A stretch of DNA of 64,000 nucleotides, taken from assembly GCF_964204645.1 (NCBI RefSeq), contig NC_134029.1:8362850-8426849 (forward strand), read 5' to 3'. The position numbers were made by a program, and so were the translations under genes. Origin of the DNA: Tubulanus polymorphus (taxonomy: Eukaryota > Nemertea > Palaeonemertea > Tubulaniformes > Tubulanidae). Positions within the stretch are counted from its first letter, which is position 1, and each line of letters starts with the position of its first letter. Positions 13,023 through 23,510 of this stretch are shown here, in pieces. The notes beneath the pieces are model-generated. The model was not told the DNA's origin and did no database searches. It worked only from the letters and a program-made list of their open reading frames with translations.

Positions 13023-13195
13023 TCAGGACCGAGTCAAATTTGGCCCGTGCCTAATTAGAGAGCGCGTTATATACCACTCACTTGAAAACTGCTGCACTTC
13101 ACACGCAATAATTTGACCAGTGCTAAAATTTTGCTCGGGCCTAGTCCAACGTTTTCGGTCAGGCCAAATCGGCATGGTCAAAATTGGCCTACGAC
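13023..13195 (-). mobile_element. Family A MITE, partial
   Basis: In reverse it carries the family A words AGTCAAATTTGGCCCGTGCC, TAATTAGAGAGCGCG, TTCACACGCAATAATTTG, and GCTCGGGCCTAGTCCAACGT followed by GGTCAGGCCAAAT. The outermost terminal repeats are lost or too diverged to place. Confidence 0.75.
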
Positions 13196-13269
13196 CTTTA
13201 CAGACATTTATAACTTATCTTTTCTTACAGCCATAGAAGTTGGTCAAATTTAACCAATTGATAACTGCG

Positions 13270-13294
13270 ATGGTGACTAGACACTAGTCACCAT
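13270..13294. repeat. Perfect 11-bp hairpin
   Basis: ATGGTGACTAG (13270-13280) and CTAGTCACCAT (13284-13294) form a perfect stem with a 3-base loop. It sits at the centre of a weakly inverted AGTTGGTCAAAT...AGGTCAACTT segment (about 13239-13320), which suggests a decayed palindromic MITE. Confidence 0.65.
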
Positions 13295-13295
13295 T

Positions 13296-13950
13296 GCAGG
13301 CTAGACACATAGGTCAACTTAAACTAACCTTCGAGCAACTGGCCTAAGCTATGCTATAATATGGTAAGTTATGGTTTTTTTTATATTTTTTTCCGTAGAA
13401 AATTTTTGTTTTCTATTGTTTTTATTTTGTCCCTTCACCCTCCTATTTTTCTTGAATAAATCTGAACTCCCAGTGATTAACAAAAAAATGGCCTTATGAA
13501 ACATTTTTACGTCAGTTTCAAATAGTTTCATTTTTCAGCCCCCTTTAACAAACATTCAAGTGACTGTGCAAAGCAGCTGAGAATATATTTATCTTCTCTG
13601 ATAGCTCAGACAGCGCAGTGTGTTCTCTGAGGTAACACCTGACGTAATATTCACTGTTTCTGTAGCAGACGCGCGCACTACCCTAGCAGACGGCATAGCT
13701 TACGTCAACATATTACTCCCAGATTCAGCCAGCTCGGTTGGAAAAACAAGTCGGAAACGCTGTTTACAAATCCTCCAGCTATGTTTTCATAGTTGCCAGT
13801 TTTTACATGAAAGCGTTTTACTCGAAATCCCCGGTGATTCTTTGAAGAGTCGGTCTTCTATTCACCCAAAAGCGTATTATATGTTCTCATAACTACCAGC
13901 CTTATTCATAATAAAGTAAAAATAATAAATAATTCGAATTTATTCTCAAA
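13296..13950. other. No recognisable gene
   Basis: A 90-codon frame at 13620-13892 has no family signature that I know. The rest is AT-rich. No repeat was noticed. Confidence 0.45.
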
Positions 13951-13959
13951 ATGCTTATC

Positions 13960-14150
13960 ACGTGACCATTTGCAGTTGCCAGTAATCGTAACCGACATAA
14001 GCAGGGAAGCAACTGGGAGGATCTCGTATCCCGCTAGTCGTCCTCAGTTGCTGCGAATCGGAGCGCAGTCGACATAAGCTGGGCTGCGATCACGGTTGCT
14101 CTCAGTTGCACCAGTAGGTGTCCGCGTTGCTTGTCAACATAAGCCAGCCT
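13960..14150. mobile_element. Family N MITE
   Basis: Ends in CTTGTCAACATAAGCCAGCCT, which matches the right end of the copy at 50681-50930 (GGTTGACATAAGCCAGCCT). Internally it has repeated words CAGTTGC and GACATAAGC. The left terminus is diverged, so only the right end is firm. Confidence 0.55.
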
Positions 14151-14153
14151 TTA

Positions 14154-16784
14154 AAGATGTTGGAAGATGCTGTTTATTTTTCTTAAGATAATGATTAATC
14201 TTGAAAAGTCCGGACGATGGTTTTGTCTCGACGATAGCCAGTAAAAAGTCAAGGGTAATGGAATGCGCACGGAACATCACCTGCTAGTAATATGACACCT
14301 ATTAGTCTCAAAGAAAGGGTCCATCAGTAGACCGACTAGGAAACTAATCAGGAAAAAATACATTTCATAACGATACGAAAATACATGACAATTTCTGACG
14401 GAATAAGGTAGTTAATAAATAATTCACGATGATCCATCGCCTACGCAGACGTAGCACACCATTTGAACTAGTATATTAGCGAGCAACAGTCTCCGACGTT
14501 TATTTCTCAATTTCTGCATAGGACCCCGGTAGAATTTGCTGCATTTCGTCGCTCTTTTTGACAGCGAAATTGAACTCACCCGTAAAAGACTTTTCGCAGG
14601 CAAGATGGACTAATTCAAATCTAACGACCCACAGAGGAGGAGGAGCGCGGAGAAATTCTTTTAAAAACAAGCATTCATGGATAAGTAGCAGAAAATCATA
14701 GTACAATGTATAAGACACATTAAATTCATTTTTTGCTAATTAGTTAGAAAAAGGTTCCACCCGGTCACTGCTGAGTTACAAGTGATATCAAGCATTGAAA
14801 TATAAGGTTAAGATGTTATGTCAAGTAGTAACATTTGCCTCATACAAAAAACATAACTTGCGTTACCTATGAAATTAATATGTAAGAATGATCATGTTCT
14901 ATGTGTCATTGGAACCGTAATCTTTTAACCGAGTTGAGAATTGGGGAAGTTGACGGTGTTTCTGAAAGAAATCTTTGTCTATTCATGATTCCTTTGCTGT
15001 ATATCTTTCAGGAATTCTATGTATACGGGATTAAAAGAGGACCTGGTAAAAAAAGCTCACGTGGCAGCTCAATTCACTTGAAAATCAATCTCAGTTATTC
15101 TAGAGATAAGTTATCTATTAGTGGTGTGGCAGCTGACAAGGTCGAATCACTGATATCATATTTCTCGTTATATTTTTCCTATCAACGTTTGGTCAGTTTT
15201 TCATTGTCTCAACAATATACAGTGATATATATCATTCTTCAATGTGCCGATAAACTTCCAAGTTAGTTTTCCTGTTCGATGAAATATGTTCGACGTTTAA
15301 GTGGTGATACCTGGAGGGAAAGTCGACGCGCCACTGGTCCTCATTGTACCCAGTTTATAAATCAAAGCGTTTAGTTTATATTCGGCGTTATCAACTGTTC
15401 CCGGTGTTCAGTGAAATAAATCGCATCGCCCGCACCTGATTAACCGGTATACCGGATATCCTCGAACCAGCCGAAATATCCTATAAAAATAATAAGTGCG
15501 AACTGCCCGCGTTGCACCCGAGATCTTTTGTGTCGGACGATATTTCATTCTTCGGAGAATTTATAGGTGGCCGGTTCTGCGGATAGCGGTTTTATGAAGA
15601 ATCTAAGAATTGTAATGCAGTGGCGCGAGTGAACAGCCAACCTCTGAAATGTACGATCAGTACAGATTGAATTTTTTTCAGTAACGTTTCATTGAAATAT
15701 GAAGGAAAACGTTCAAATTAATCCGTAATCAACAGTAATACCCTCAGTAACATCTTTCATATTTCTGTAAACACATCGAACAAATCAAATCAGTATTTCT
15801 CATTTCGAAAGAGTATAAAAAACTGAAAACCAGGAACAGTTGGCAACTCGTAGCAAAACTATAGCAAAAGATACGTAGTAGCAGTGAGAAGAATATATTC
15901 CCTATGAAATACTGCGACTTTTGCTGCATTTTTATAAGTCATCGAAGAGTGAGTGGCAGTGTAGAGGAAAAACCCCCGCTGCCTGCCTACTCGGAATCTC
16001 GGTCAGCGAGAACCTTTTTTATTGACACAAGATAACTTGTCAATAAGTATAAATGCGCAATCAGCCGATGGTTTTTATCAATCGTTGATTGTTGCGGAGT
16101 TATCGGGCCGGATACTTGATTGCGCGGGAGAGAACAGCTACGCTTCGACCGTTCTCGAGACATAGAGATTCATTTCCTTGTACAACACTTGATAATGGCT
16201 CCCCCCTGCGAAAATCACAATAGAAATGGACTATTATGCATCGCCCCCTTCTTACCACTCTTCTCGTATAGCTTACATAAAACTTCTGACTATATAAATC
16301 ACCGGTTTGCCTGACATTATCTACTCGATGTATCAAATGTATTGGAATTAGTATCATCAAGTCTGATGCTACCTTCCACTTTTCCAGTTATTTAAGTCAC
16401 TCGACTCATTTGATCATTTATTATTGTGCTGTTATTTTTTTCTCTTTGTCCCATAGATTACAGCCTTAAATCTACTCTCCGTGGTCCCTTCCAAGAATCT
16501 GTAAAAACTTTTTTTTGTATAAGATTTATTTTGTAATATGGAATCAAAGAGATATGAATATCCTATCATATATCATATCATATTATTAAAAGTTCCCTTG
16601 TATTCAGGACGGAGATAATCGGCTTTCAGGGTATGAATGGGGTACCAGCAATGCTGCTATGGCAATTGAGGATTTCGCAAGTCAAATCAATTATCACCAC
16701 TTATAACTATACCTAATATGAAGTAGTTAAAGTTGATATCCCTATAGGCTTGTATAACAATATTTAGCCGAAAGGTCCAGATCA
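14154..16784. other. No recognisable gene
   Basis: About 2.6 kb without a repeat or gene I can support. A 121-codon frame at 14901-15266 has no recognisable domain and lacks any splice or promoter context I can defend. A short ATATC-rich run lies at 16551-16590. Confidence 0.45.
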
Positions 16785-16789
16785 AATAA

Positions 16790-16893
16790 ACATGATGAGA
16801 TAGGGACTTTCATCCTCCCTTGGCAGGGATTCGAACCTGATGGCATTGCTTAACTCAGCCACGGCACGAACCCCCTGCGACAGTAGACCGGTT
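16790..16893 (-). mobile_element. tRNA-derived SINE, family T
   Basis: In reverse it reads CGGTCTACTGTCGCAGGGG, CGTGCCGTGGCTGAGTTAAG, ATGCCATCAGGTTCGAATCC, CTGCC, matching the window-start copy closely. The B box is at 16827-16837. It forms a head-to-head pair with the plus copy at 17074, about 180 bp away. Confidence 0.75.
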
Positions 16894-17073
16894 GCGCAGG
16901 TACATGCGCAGCTTTGCCGGACGAAAACTTGTGGCACCAATCAGATTGCTCGTTGTATAATCGGCGAGGTAAATTTCACGGAATAATTATAAATGGGAAA
17001 ACCCGGGAAAAAATAAAAGGATATCTGATTGGCTGATATTGACATCATCTAAGCTGCGCGTGTAGCTGCGTAC

Positions 17074-17170
17074 TCGGTCTAGTGTGGCAGGGTTTCGTAC
17101 CGTGGCAATCTCGATGCCATCAGGTTCGAATCCCTGCCGCGGGAGGATGAAGGACTTTATTCTCCTTAGA
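17074..17170 (+). mobile_element. tRNA-derived SINE, family T
   Basis: CGGTCTAGTGTGGCAGGG and the B box GGTTCGAATCC at 17123-17133 match the other two copies. The A-box region is shortened (CGTGGCAATCTCGATGCC), so internal promoter function is probably lost. The 3' boundary is uncertain. Confidence 0.7.
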
Positions 17171-18297
17171 AATGATAGCATAGGGAAAGGAGGTCTGAAA
17201 AAATCATGCGTAAAAAACATAACGCAGAAAATATACAAAATAATGCACGCTTCAAAAATATTGATTCTCCAGTTGTTTACAGTTATAGATACAGAAAAAA
17301 GAACTAGATTCCACGCCATCTGGTGGGAAAAGTGGGAAACTTCTCCGTTGTATATACTGAATTCGCTTTTCGTAGACGTGGAATTGGACAGATGATTCGA
17401 ATTCGTGAGATATACCTGCAGCATTGAAATGAAGGCCGGATGGAGCAAGAGCTGTTATAAATAAACACATGCACGCCTACGCGGATAGTTGATAAAAAAA
17501 AGTCAGGCAGATGTTGTAGAATGTACCTGACAAAACGATCAATAACTGACTAACCTAATGACGCACAGGTAAGTATGATGATACAGTCATCGAGATGGCT
17601 TTGAATTTTCTTCGCGCCGAAAAACGAAGAGGGAAAAAAAACATGGTTTGCCATTACCGCGCGAACGAGCGGGTAAACGTTCGAAAAAGATGATTCATTC
17701 GCCTTGAAATTAACAGAAGATGCGAGAGAAAGTAAAGCGCGGCGATGAATTCGATCGAGGATGAATTTATCCATTTCCATTCGGGCGATCGCGTTGTCAA
17801 AGATAAACAATGATTTGCGAACTGAAAATTGCCCATTTTATACAATTTCATTTGATTTATCTCGTTCGCGCGCTGAATTCAACGCACAACAACGGCGCGG
17901 GCGCAATATTCACGGTAAAACGGCCAATTCGCCAGTTGCCGAGGATTTTCCGACGGAATTGATACGCGATAAATTCCGATACGTGAGTCTACGGATCGCG
18001 GATGCCGCGTAGTATTCGCGAATGTACGACTTAATTTGAATAAAAACTGAATTCAGTTTAGATTCTAATGCGATATATGCATACTTGGATCAGCGTCGAT
18101 GAATCGCGGTTAAGCATCCGGCTACCTTTCACCTGACAAATTAGACCGATCGGAATCAATAATTAGAGTTTAATTGAGAGTGAATCCGAGATTGTTTGTT
18201 CGATAAGATGTCTTCGTGACATTTTCCCGCTTCTGTAAATTTAGAAACTTCTCTCAAATAGTCGTGGTAGTTACCTCGACCAATAAGCTCGCATTAT
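17171..18297. other. No recognisable gene
   Basis: Frames on both strands overlap at 16987-17851 and are not recognisable. The stretch 17600-18010 is moderately CpG-rich. No repeat is called. Confidence 0.45.
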
Positions 18298-18306
18298 CTA
18301 GACAAT

Positions 18307-18600
18307 AGCCGCAATCACACAAGCATTTTTGGCCCGTGCCAAATTTGGAACAACTGTTCACATGGGTGCTAAATGGGCTGTGCCTTTTTGGCGTGACCAA
18401 AAACGTTGGACAAGGCCCGAGTCGAATTTTAGCACGGCACATATGATTGCGTTCGATTGCAACTGATTCCTGAAATGACTTCGCTTTATTTGAACATAGT
18501 TTTAGTATCGAGTGAGTGTTTTACGAGTGGGCAAAATTTGACTCTGGCCTGGTCCATGCCAAATTGGCCCGTGCCAAATCATTTTCGTGCGAATGTGGCT
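18307..18600 (+). mobile_element. Family A MITE, complete copy with 9-bp target duplication
   Basis: The 294-bp element begins AGCCGCAATCACACAAGC and ends TTTCGTGCGAATGTGGCT. The 9-mer CTAGACAAT occurs exactly at both edges (18298-18306 and 18601-18609), as expected of a target-site duplication. The order inside is terminal repeat, CCCGTGCCAAATTTGG module, CAACTGTTCACA, GACCAAAAACGTTGGAC, TTTTAGCACGG, GATTGCAACTGATTCC, AGTATCGAGTGAGTG, then inverted CAAATTTGGC-type modules. A 9-bp duplication is compatible with Mutator-like or Merlin-like transposition. No transposase is present. Confidence 0.85.
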
Positions 18601-18609
18601 CTAGACAAT

Positions 18610-19654
18610 TTTCATGCATGGAATTTACTTTTTCTCTTTGCTTCGCCCTAGTTCATACATCCGTGCTTCACCCAAGTTATCGATGTTTAATTCAGATGTT
18701 CAATTTAGTGATCTTGATATCGTGACGTTTACTTTTAAACGGTATTTGGAGCCTATACCATTGAAGCAGTGAGATTTCAATCCGCGTACTTAAGAATATC
18801 GCGAAGTCGAAGCATCACCTCAACGTCAGACCGAGGAAATGAAGATGTCACAATTTATAGAGCAAAATGAAAATATTACAATTTATATAGAGATGTAATG
18901 CATGCGATTATCTCTGCCCAGTCGGGGATTCGAATCTTAATTTTCAGGTTCATTCGGATGTCAGAATCGAATCTCAGTCCGACGATGATGGATATAAACC
19001 AAAATCGATCAACAGAATTGGACGGACCAGATACGGATAGAAAAGAACGAACTACATATGAATACCATATCTTCTTTCTCTAGCCGAAACCCGGGCGATG
19101 GCAATCAGCCTCAACAACCTCTCCAGGAAGTCTCATTGAGATAGAGAAAATAAGAGGGTCGGCGTACAGATCACAGGTAGAATCTTGTTCTAAATACGAG
19201 ACAATCTTTCCACAGTCGTTGAAATTTTTCCTATTCGTTCAACGATCCTTGCAGAGTAGTCTGATTACTCCAAGACCGATCTCACCCACGATTCGCGCCG
19301 ATAAAGATATACTAGAAAACATCCACAAGAAACCCCGAAATGTTACATCGCATATTTGTACATTTTTTTCCACAACGCTAGTTCGTATATGATATATGTT
19401 ATCATATTACGATTCACACGATGTTGCCTAGGCAAGCAGCAGGTTGGTGGCTGTGAATCCAAACAATATTTATACATGGCATCATATAGTATACGGTATG
19501 TCAGCAGGTGATGCTTTTATACACGAAAAAACTCAACTCATTGCAATAAACTGCTGTACACGCATACATTCACCTATACGAGATATGAGACATCATTAAA
19601 TTATGTTCTATTTATCGGGTCAATTATAGCGTTCTTGTCAGGATAATGCACTGG
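18610..19654. other. No recognisable gene
   Basis: AT-rich unique sequence. A GGGGATTCGAATCTT word at about 18925 resembles a SINE B box, but no A box or SINE body accompanies it. Confidence 0.45.
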
Positions 19655-19719
19655 CAGATGCAATGCAAGAGGGTGTTGTAATTTGGTGGAAAAAAATGTT
19701 TCAGTCGACCGTTGAGTCT

Positions 19720-19748
19720 GACCATGGACACTTTTAGAGTCCATGGTC
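19720..19748. repeat. 10-bp hairpin around an NcoI-like word
   Basis: GACCATGGAC (19720-19729) pairs with GTCCATGGTC (19739-19748). The same ACCATGGACTCTA motif is in the family B copy at 5461, so this may be the core of a third, decayed family B element. Confidence 0.55.
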
Positions 19749-19830
19749 TGACACAGTCTAGGCAGGCTACAATTGAATGTATTTTGGTTTAGGAATAGCA
19801 ATATTTTGGATTGCAAACTCTCGACACCAG

Positions 19831-20315
19831 CGTTAACAGATGACGCTAGTCCGGAATAGGTTTCTCTATACCTGGGTTAACAGATCATACATTAGTCCGG
19901 AATAGGTTTCTCTATACCTGGGTTAACAGATCATACATTAGTCCGGAATAGGTTTCTCTATACCTGGGTTAACAGATGACGCTAGTCCGGAATAGGTTTC
20001 TCTATACCTGGGTTAACAGATGACGCTAGTCCGGAATAGGTTTCTCTATACCTGGGTTAACAGATCATACATTAGTCCGGAATAGGTTTCTCTATACCTG
20101 GGTTAACAGATCATACGCTAGTCCGGAATAGGTTTCTCTATACCTGGGTTAACAGATGACACTAGTCCGGAATAGGTTTCTCTATACCTGGGTTAACAGA
20201 TCATACATTAGTCCGGAATAGGTTTCTCTATACCTGGGTTAACAGATCATACATTAGTCCGGAATAGGTTTCTCTATACCTGGGTTAACAGATAATACGT
20301 TAGTCTGGATTAGGT
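19831..20315. repeat. 44/46-bp minisatellite, 11 units of two kinds
   Basis: Eleven units share TAGTCCGGAATAGGTTTCTC, TATACCTGGG and TTAACAGA. They differ in a short slot: GACGCTAG (type A, 44 bp) or CATACATTAG (type B, 46 bp). The order is A B B A A B C A' B B D. C is CATACGCTAG, a hybrid of the two types, A' has GACACTAG, and D is a degenerate last unit. Outside the slot the first ten units look identical, which points to recent expansion or homogenisation. No open frame spans it. Confidence 0.95.
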
Positions 20316-20648
20316 AGAGCCCAAAAACTTCAGTAGAGCGTATTCCAGTCAAAACTAACACACCAGAAGAGTATTCCTGAATCCTGCCCTAGGTATCCAA
20401 TGTCTGCGGGTTTTATTATAGGGCATTTTCGAGAATATATATTATCTTTTCCTCCCGGGAGTCGTTCCCCTTTGCAGTGCATTCCTAACATAGCTCGCCG
20501 CGCATATTTGGAGAAAGTTGAGGGTCTATCCATCCCACGTGTAACGTAATTACATCTCTTGAAAATATTCCCAGGCCGGTGATCCGGTATCTGTCCATAA
20601 AACAGTGCTTCAACTATTCTAATAATATAAATCGCTCGATATTACTGA
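20316..20648. other. No recognisable gene
   Basis: Unique sequence between two tandem arrays. A 67-codon frame on the minus strand is not recognisable. Confidence 0.45.
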
Positions 20649-20675
20649 CTGAGTATATATACTGTATATACTCAG
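20649..20675. repeat. Palindrome at the edge of the 86-bp array
   Basis: CTGAGTATATA (20649-20659) and TATATACTCAG (20665-20675) form a perfect 11-bp stem with a 5-base loop. The last five bases CTCAG are also the first five of the 86-bp tandem unit. Confidence 0.85.
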
Positions 20676-20927
20676 TAATATATATATATAAAGGGTATTT
20701 CAGATTACAGGTGAGATACTGACGTGGCTCCTGCAGGGTGAATTAAATATTTCAAACTCAGTAATATATATATATAAAGGGTATTTCAGATTACAGGTGA
20801 GATACTGACGTGGCTCCTGCAGGGTGAATTAAATATTTCAAACTCAGTAATATATATATATAAAGGGTATTTCAGATTACAGGTGAGATACTGACGTGGC
20901 TCCTGCAGGGTGAATTAAATATTTCAA
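20671..20927. repeat. 86-bp tandem repeat, three units
   Basis: Three direct copies (20671-20756, 20757-20842, 20843 to about 20927), each CTCAGTA, a short (TA)n, AAAGGGTATTTCAGATTACA, GGTGAGATACTGACGTGGCT, CCTGCAGGGTGAATTAAATA, TTTCAA. By eye they are identical including the TA count, so the triplication is recent. Confidence 0.95.
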
Positions 20928-21417
20928 TCCGGACAACCGATCGATATACAAAATTATATACAAAATTTCAATACTTTAAAGCATTTCAAGGGTCAGGCCA
21001 CCTGACCAATTCCAGGTACTCAGTATACCAGTATACTAGCTATAAGAGGTATATACACATTCCCAGTGCATGAGGGTACTCATTCAGAGGTGATGTTAGA
21101 CGACATTATTCGATGTATACATAAAATTTCTCAAATATCAAGATGGCCTCCATTCCGTTTTCGAAGTTCTAAATGAACTATGCTGTCAGTCCGTTCTTAT
21201 TTGGCCTGTGCCTGGAACAGAACAAATCAATGCTGAGCATTCACATATACTTTTTAAATCCAGCTATTATAACATCCGCCCTCGACAGGCATTCCAACCT
21301 GGCACTGCTAGTCTGCCAGGGCATGGACCATGCCTGATCAGCAGAACAGGCAACGGGCAATCTGATTGGCGCAGCACGTTTTTGTGCGGCTAACCAGTGC
21401 ATGTACCTGCTGATTGA
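20928..21417. other. No recognisable gene
   Basis: Unique sequence. Frames of 61-62 codons on both strands at 21208-21429 overlap and have no recognisable motif. Confidence 0.45.
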
Positions 21418-21630
21418 AGCCGGGATCACACTATCGTTTCAAAACTGTTAGAACTGGTCCAAGCCAAATTTAAGCATAGGTCAAATTATTGCGTGTGAAT
21501 CGCAACTGGAAATAACTCACTTTGCTTTGTTGAAGCATTAGTTTGTATAGAGTGAGTGCACCTAAATTAGGCACGGCCAAATTTGACACGCATCTGATCC
21601 GGGCCAAATCGTCTCCATGTGATCGTGGCC
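21418..21630 (+). mobile_element. Family A MITE, internally deleted
   Basis: Begins AGCCGGGATCACACTATCG and ends GTCTCCATGTGATCGTGGCC. It retains AAATTATTGCGTGTGAATCG, CTCACTTTGCTTTGTTGAAG and AATTAGGCACGGCCAAATTT but lacks the left CCCGTGCCAAATTTGG module. No target duplication is evident. Confidence 0.75.
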
Positions 21631-21965
21631 GTAGAGATGCCTATGAACGCACGGAATTGATTTGATCAACATTGGTCCGTAACAGGTATGAGAGGCCAAA
21701 TTGAGATTAACAATGTGGCTATATACATGTACGGTAATGTATTCTCAGGAATACATCACCGCAAAATACCAATTATCTATCAAAATGAATTCCCAGGGTA
21801 TTTGCCAGTCCTAGTAGCCAGGGAGTATGTACACTATTCGAATCAGTTTCTCCAGCAACATCGTTAAATGGTATGAGTCCATATGGAAGAACTTTCATTG
21901 TACGATCAATCAGGAGGAGTCAACACATTTATAAAAATTCCAAACACATCGCTCACCGCCGAAAA

Positions 21966-21966
<1 letters not shown>

Positions 21967-22018
<52 letters not shown>
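21967..22018. repeat. (TA)n microsatellite
   Basis: About 52 bp of pure TA, ended by CGTATG. The frames of 84, 102 and 94 codons over it are driven by the repeat. Confidence 0.97.
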
Positions 22019-22019
<1 letters not shown>

Positions 22020-22350
22020 GTATGTGAGGCCATTTTTGATAAGCGTCTGCGCGCTAATCTGCCATATCCGGCGTACCTCGTTGGAGGCAGCAGCGGCGCG
22101 CGATCGCGAACACTGGGGAAATTATAAACTGACGTTTGAAAGAGTGAAGTCAATTTCTCGAAAACGTGACCGCAGTTGCGCGTTAGGTTAACACAAGAGT
22201 TTACCAGTCGTAAAGCTTCGAATTCAAATAAAACCATCAGTCGCGTCGAATAAATAAATACCCACCGGTCGCTACCGGCAGCCGCGCAGGCGCTCGATAG
22301 ATTATCGAAATTGTTGCCGGGTTTTCCAGACGTGCATCGATTTGAATTCG
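22019..22350. other. No recognisable gene
   Basis: Moderately CpG-rich unique sequence (GCAGCGGCGCGCGATCGCG near 22088) just before the CTCAGTAAA array. Confidence 0.45.
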
Positions 22351-22765
22351 CTGTAAAACCTCAGTGAAACCTCAGAAGGGGCTCAGTAAAGGCTCAGTGA
22401 AACCTCAGAAGAGGCTCAGTAAAGGCTCAGTGAAACCTCACAAGAGGCTCAGTAAAGGCTCAGTGAAACCTCAGAAGAGGCTCAGTTAAGGCTCAGTGAA
22501 ACCTCAGTAAAACCTCGGGAAAGGCTTAGTAAAACACCAGTAAAACCTCAGTAAAGCCTCAGTAAAGGCTCAGTAAAACCTCAGTAAAGGCTCCATAAAG
22601 CCTCAATGAAACCTCAGTGCAGTAGAGCCTCAGTAAAGGTCAGTAAAACCTCAGTAAAGCCTCAGTAAAGGTCAGTAAAACCTCAGTAAAGCCTCAGTAA
22701 AGCATCAGTAAAGGCTCAGTAAAACCTCAGTAAAGCATCAGTAAAAACCTCAGTAAAGCACATTA
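22351..22765. repeat. 11-bp minisatellite with a 33-bp higher-order part
   Basis: The basic unit is an 11-mer of the form CTCAGTAAAGG or CTCAGTAAAAC. In the first part three 11-mers form a 33-bp unit (GAAACCTCAGAAGAGGCTCA then GTAAAGGCTCAGT) repeated four times at 22366-22398, 22399-22431, 22432-22464 and 22465-22497. From 22498 the array is irregular 11-mers with several 10-bp (AAAGGTCAGTA) variants. Stops occur in the frames, so it is not a repeat-protein exon. Confidence 0.93.
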
Positions 22766-23379
22766 GTGAATCTAGATTCACACATTGATTATTATTACAC
22801 ATACATATATCGTGATCACATGCTCAACAAGATTCAAGCTTAAAAAGGTCAAATTTTGTCGTTAGCATCAAGGCAATTCCGCATCTTTGTAATGTTATCT
22901 GCTTGTCGAGAATTTTGAAGATTGAGGCTTCATCATATAAACTTTTTACCTTTTTACTTGCTTGAGAAGTAAAGATATCAAAAGATAATGACTTTTTGCA
23001 AACGTGCAAAACGTCATGACCTGAAATGAACTACATTACGAAAAATGGAGGCAAGTTTTTGAATCGCCGCCTTTGCTTCAATGTCAAAAGCGTCCTCAAG
23101 GGTAAACTTGTATCTCTGTGGTCGCACAATAAGGTACAATTAGACTAGATGTCGCTAGCTGCCAGGGAAAGAGTGAGTGAGAGGGTTTCATTGACAACCT
23201 GAACAAACATTGTTGAAAACTTGAGTGAAGGGTAGCGAACAGGGTCATTATTGGGCCAGTGCGTTCGCTTTTTTTTTGGAAATGTCAATACGGCATAACA
23301 ACGGAAAATATCTGACCTGCATGTTTATGGGCATAGAATTTTTAGAAATATATTTCTATACTAAAAAATTATATGGAGG
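22766..23379. other. No recognisable gene
   Basis: AT-rich unique sequence without recognisable frames. Confidence 0.45.
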
Positions 23380-23510
23380 TTTTCTTTACCCGAACGGGAA
23401 CGAATTTCCGATATTGAACAAAATCTCCAATTTCTGATGAAAATCCCCTGTTCTGTTCCCGTCGGGTATGGCCGGTTTGTAAAAGATAAACGAATAAAAT
23501 ACAAGGTATA
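23380..23510 (+). mobile_element. Family M, LINE- or SINE-like 3' segment
   Basis: Carries CGGGAACGAATTTCCGAT, TGTTCTGTTCCCGTCGGG, TATGGCCGGTTTGTAAAAG and an A-rich end (ATAAACGAATAAAATAC). The same order of blocks is found at 24370-24606 and 59821-60068. The A-rich simple tail fits the 3' end of a non-LTR retroelement. No reverse transcriptase is visible. Confidence 0.5.

Noticed and set aside
14901-15266. 121-codon open frame
   Set aside because: AT-rich, no recognisable domain, no context.
18925-18940. GGGGATTCGAATC as a SINE B box
   Set aside because: No A box or SINE body lies near it.
22351-22765. CRISPR-like array
   Set aside because: The repeats are contiguous with no spacers and the context is eukaryotic.
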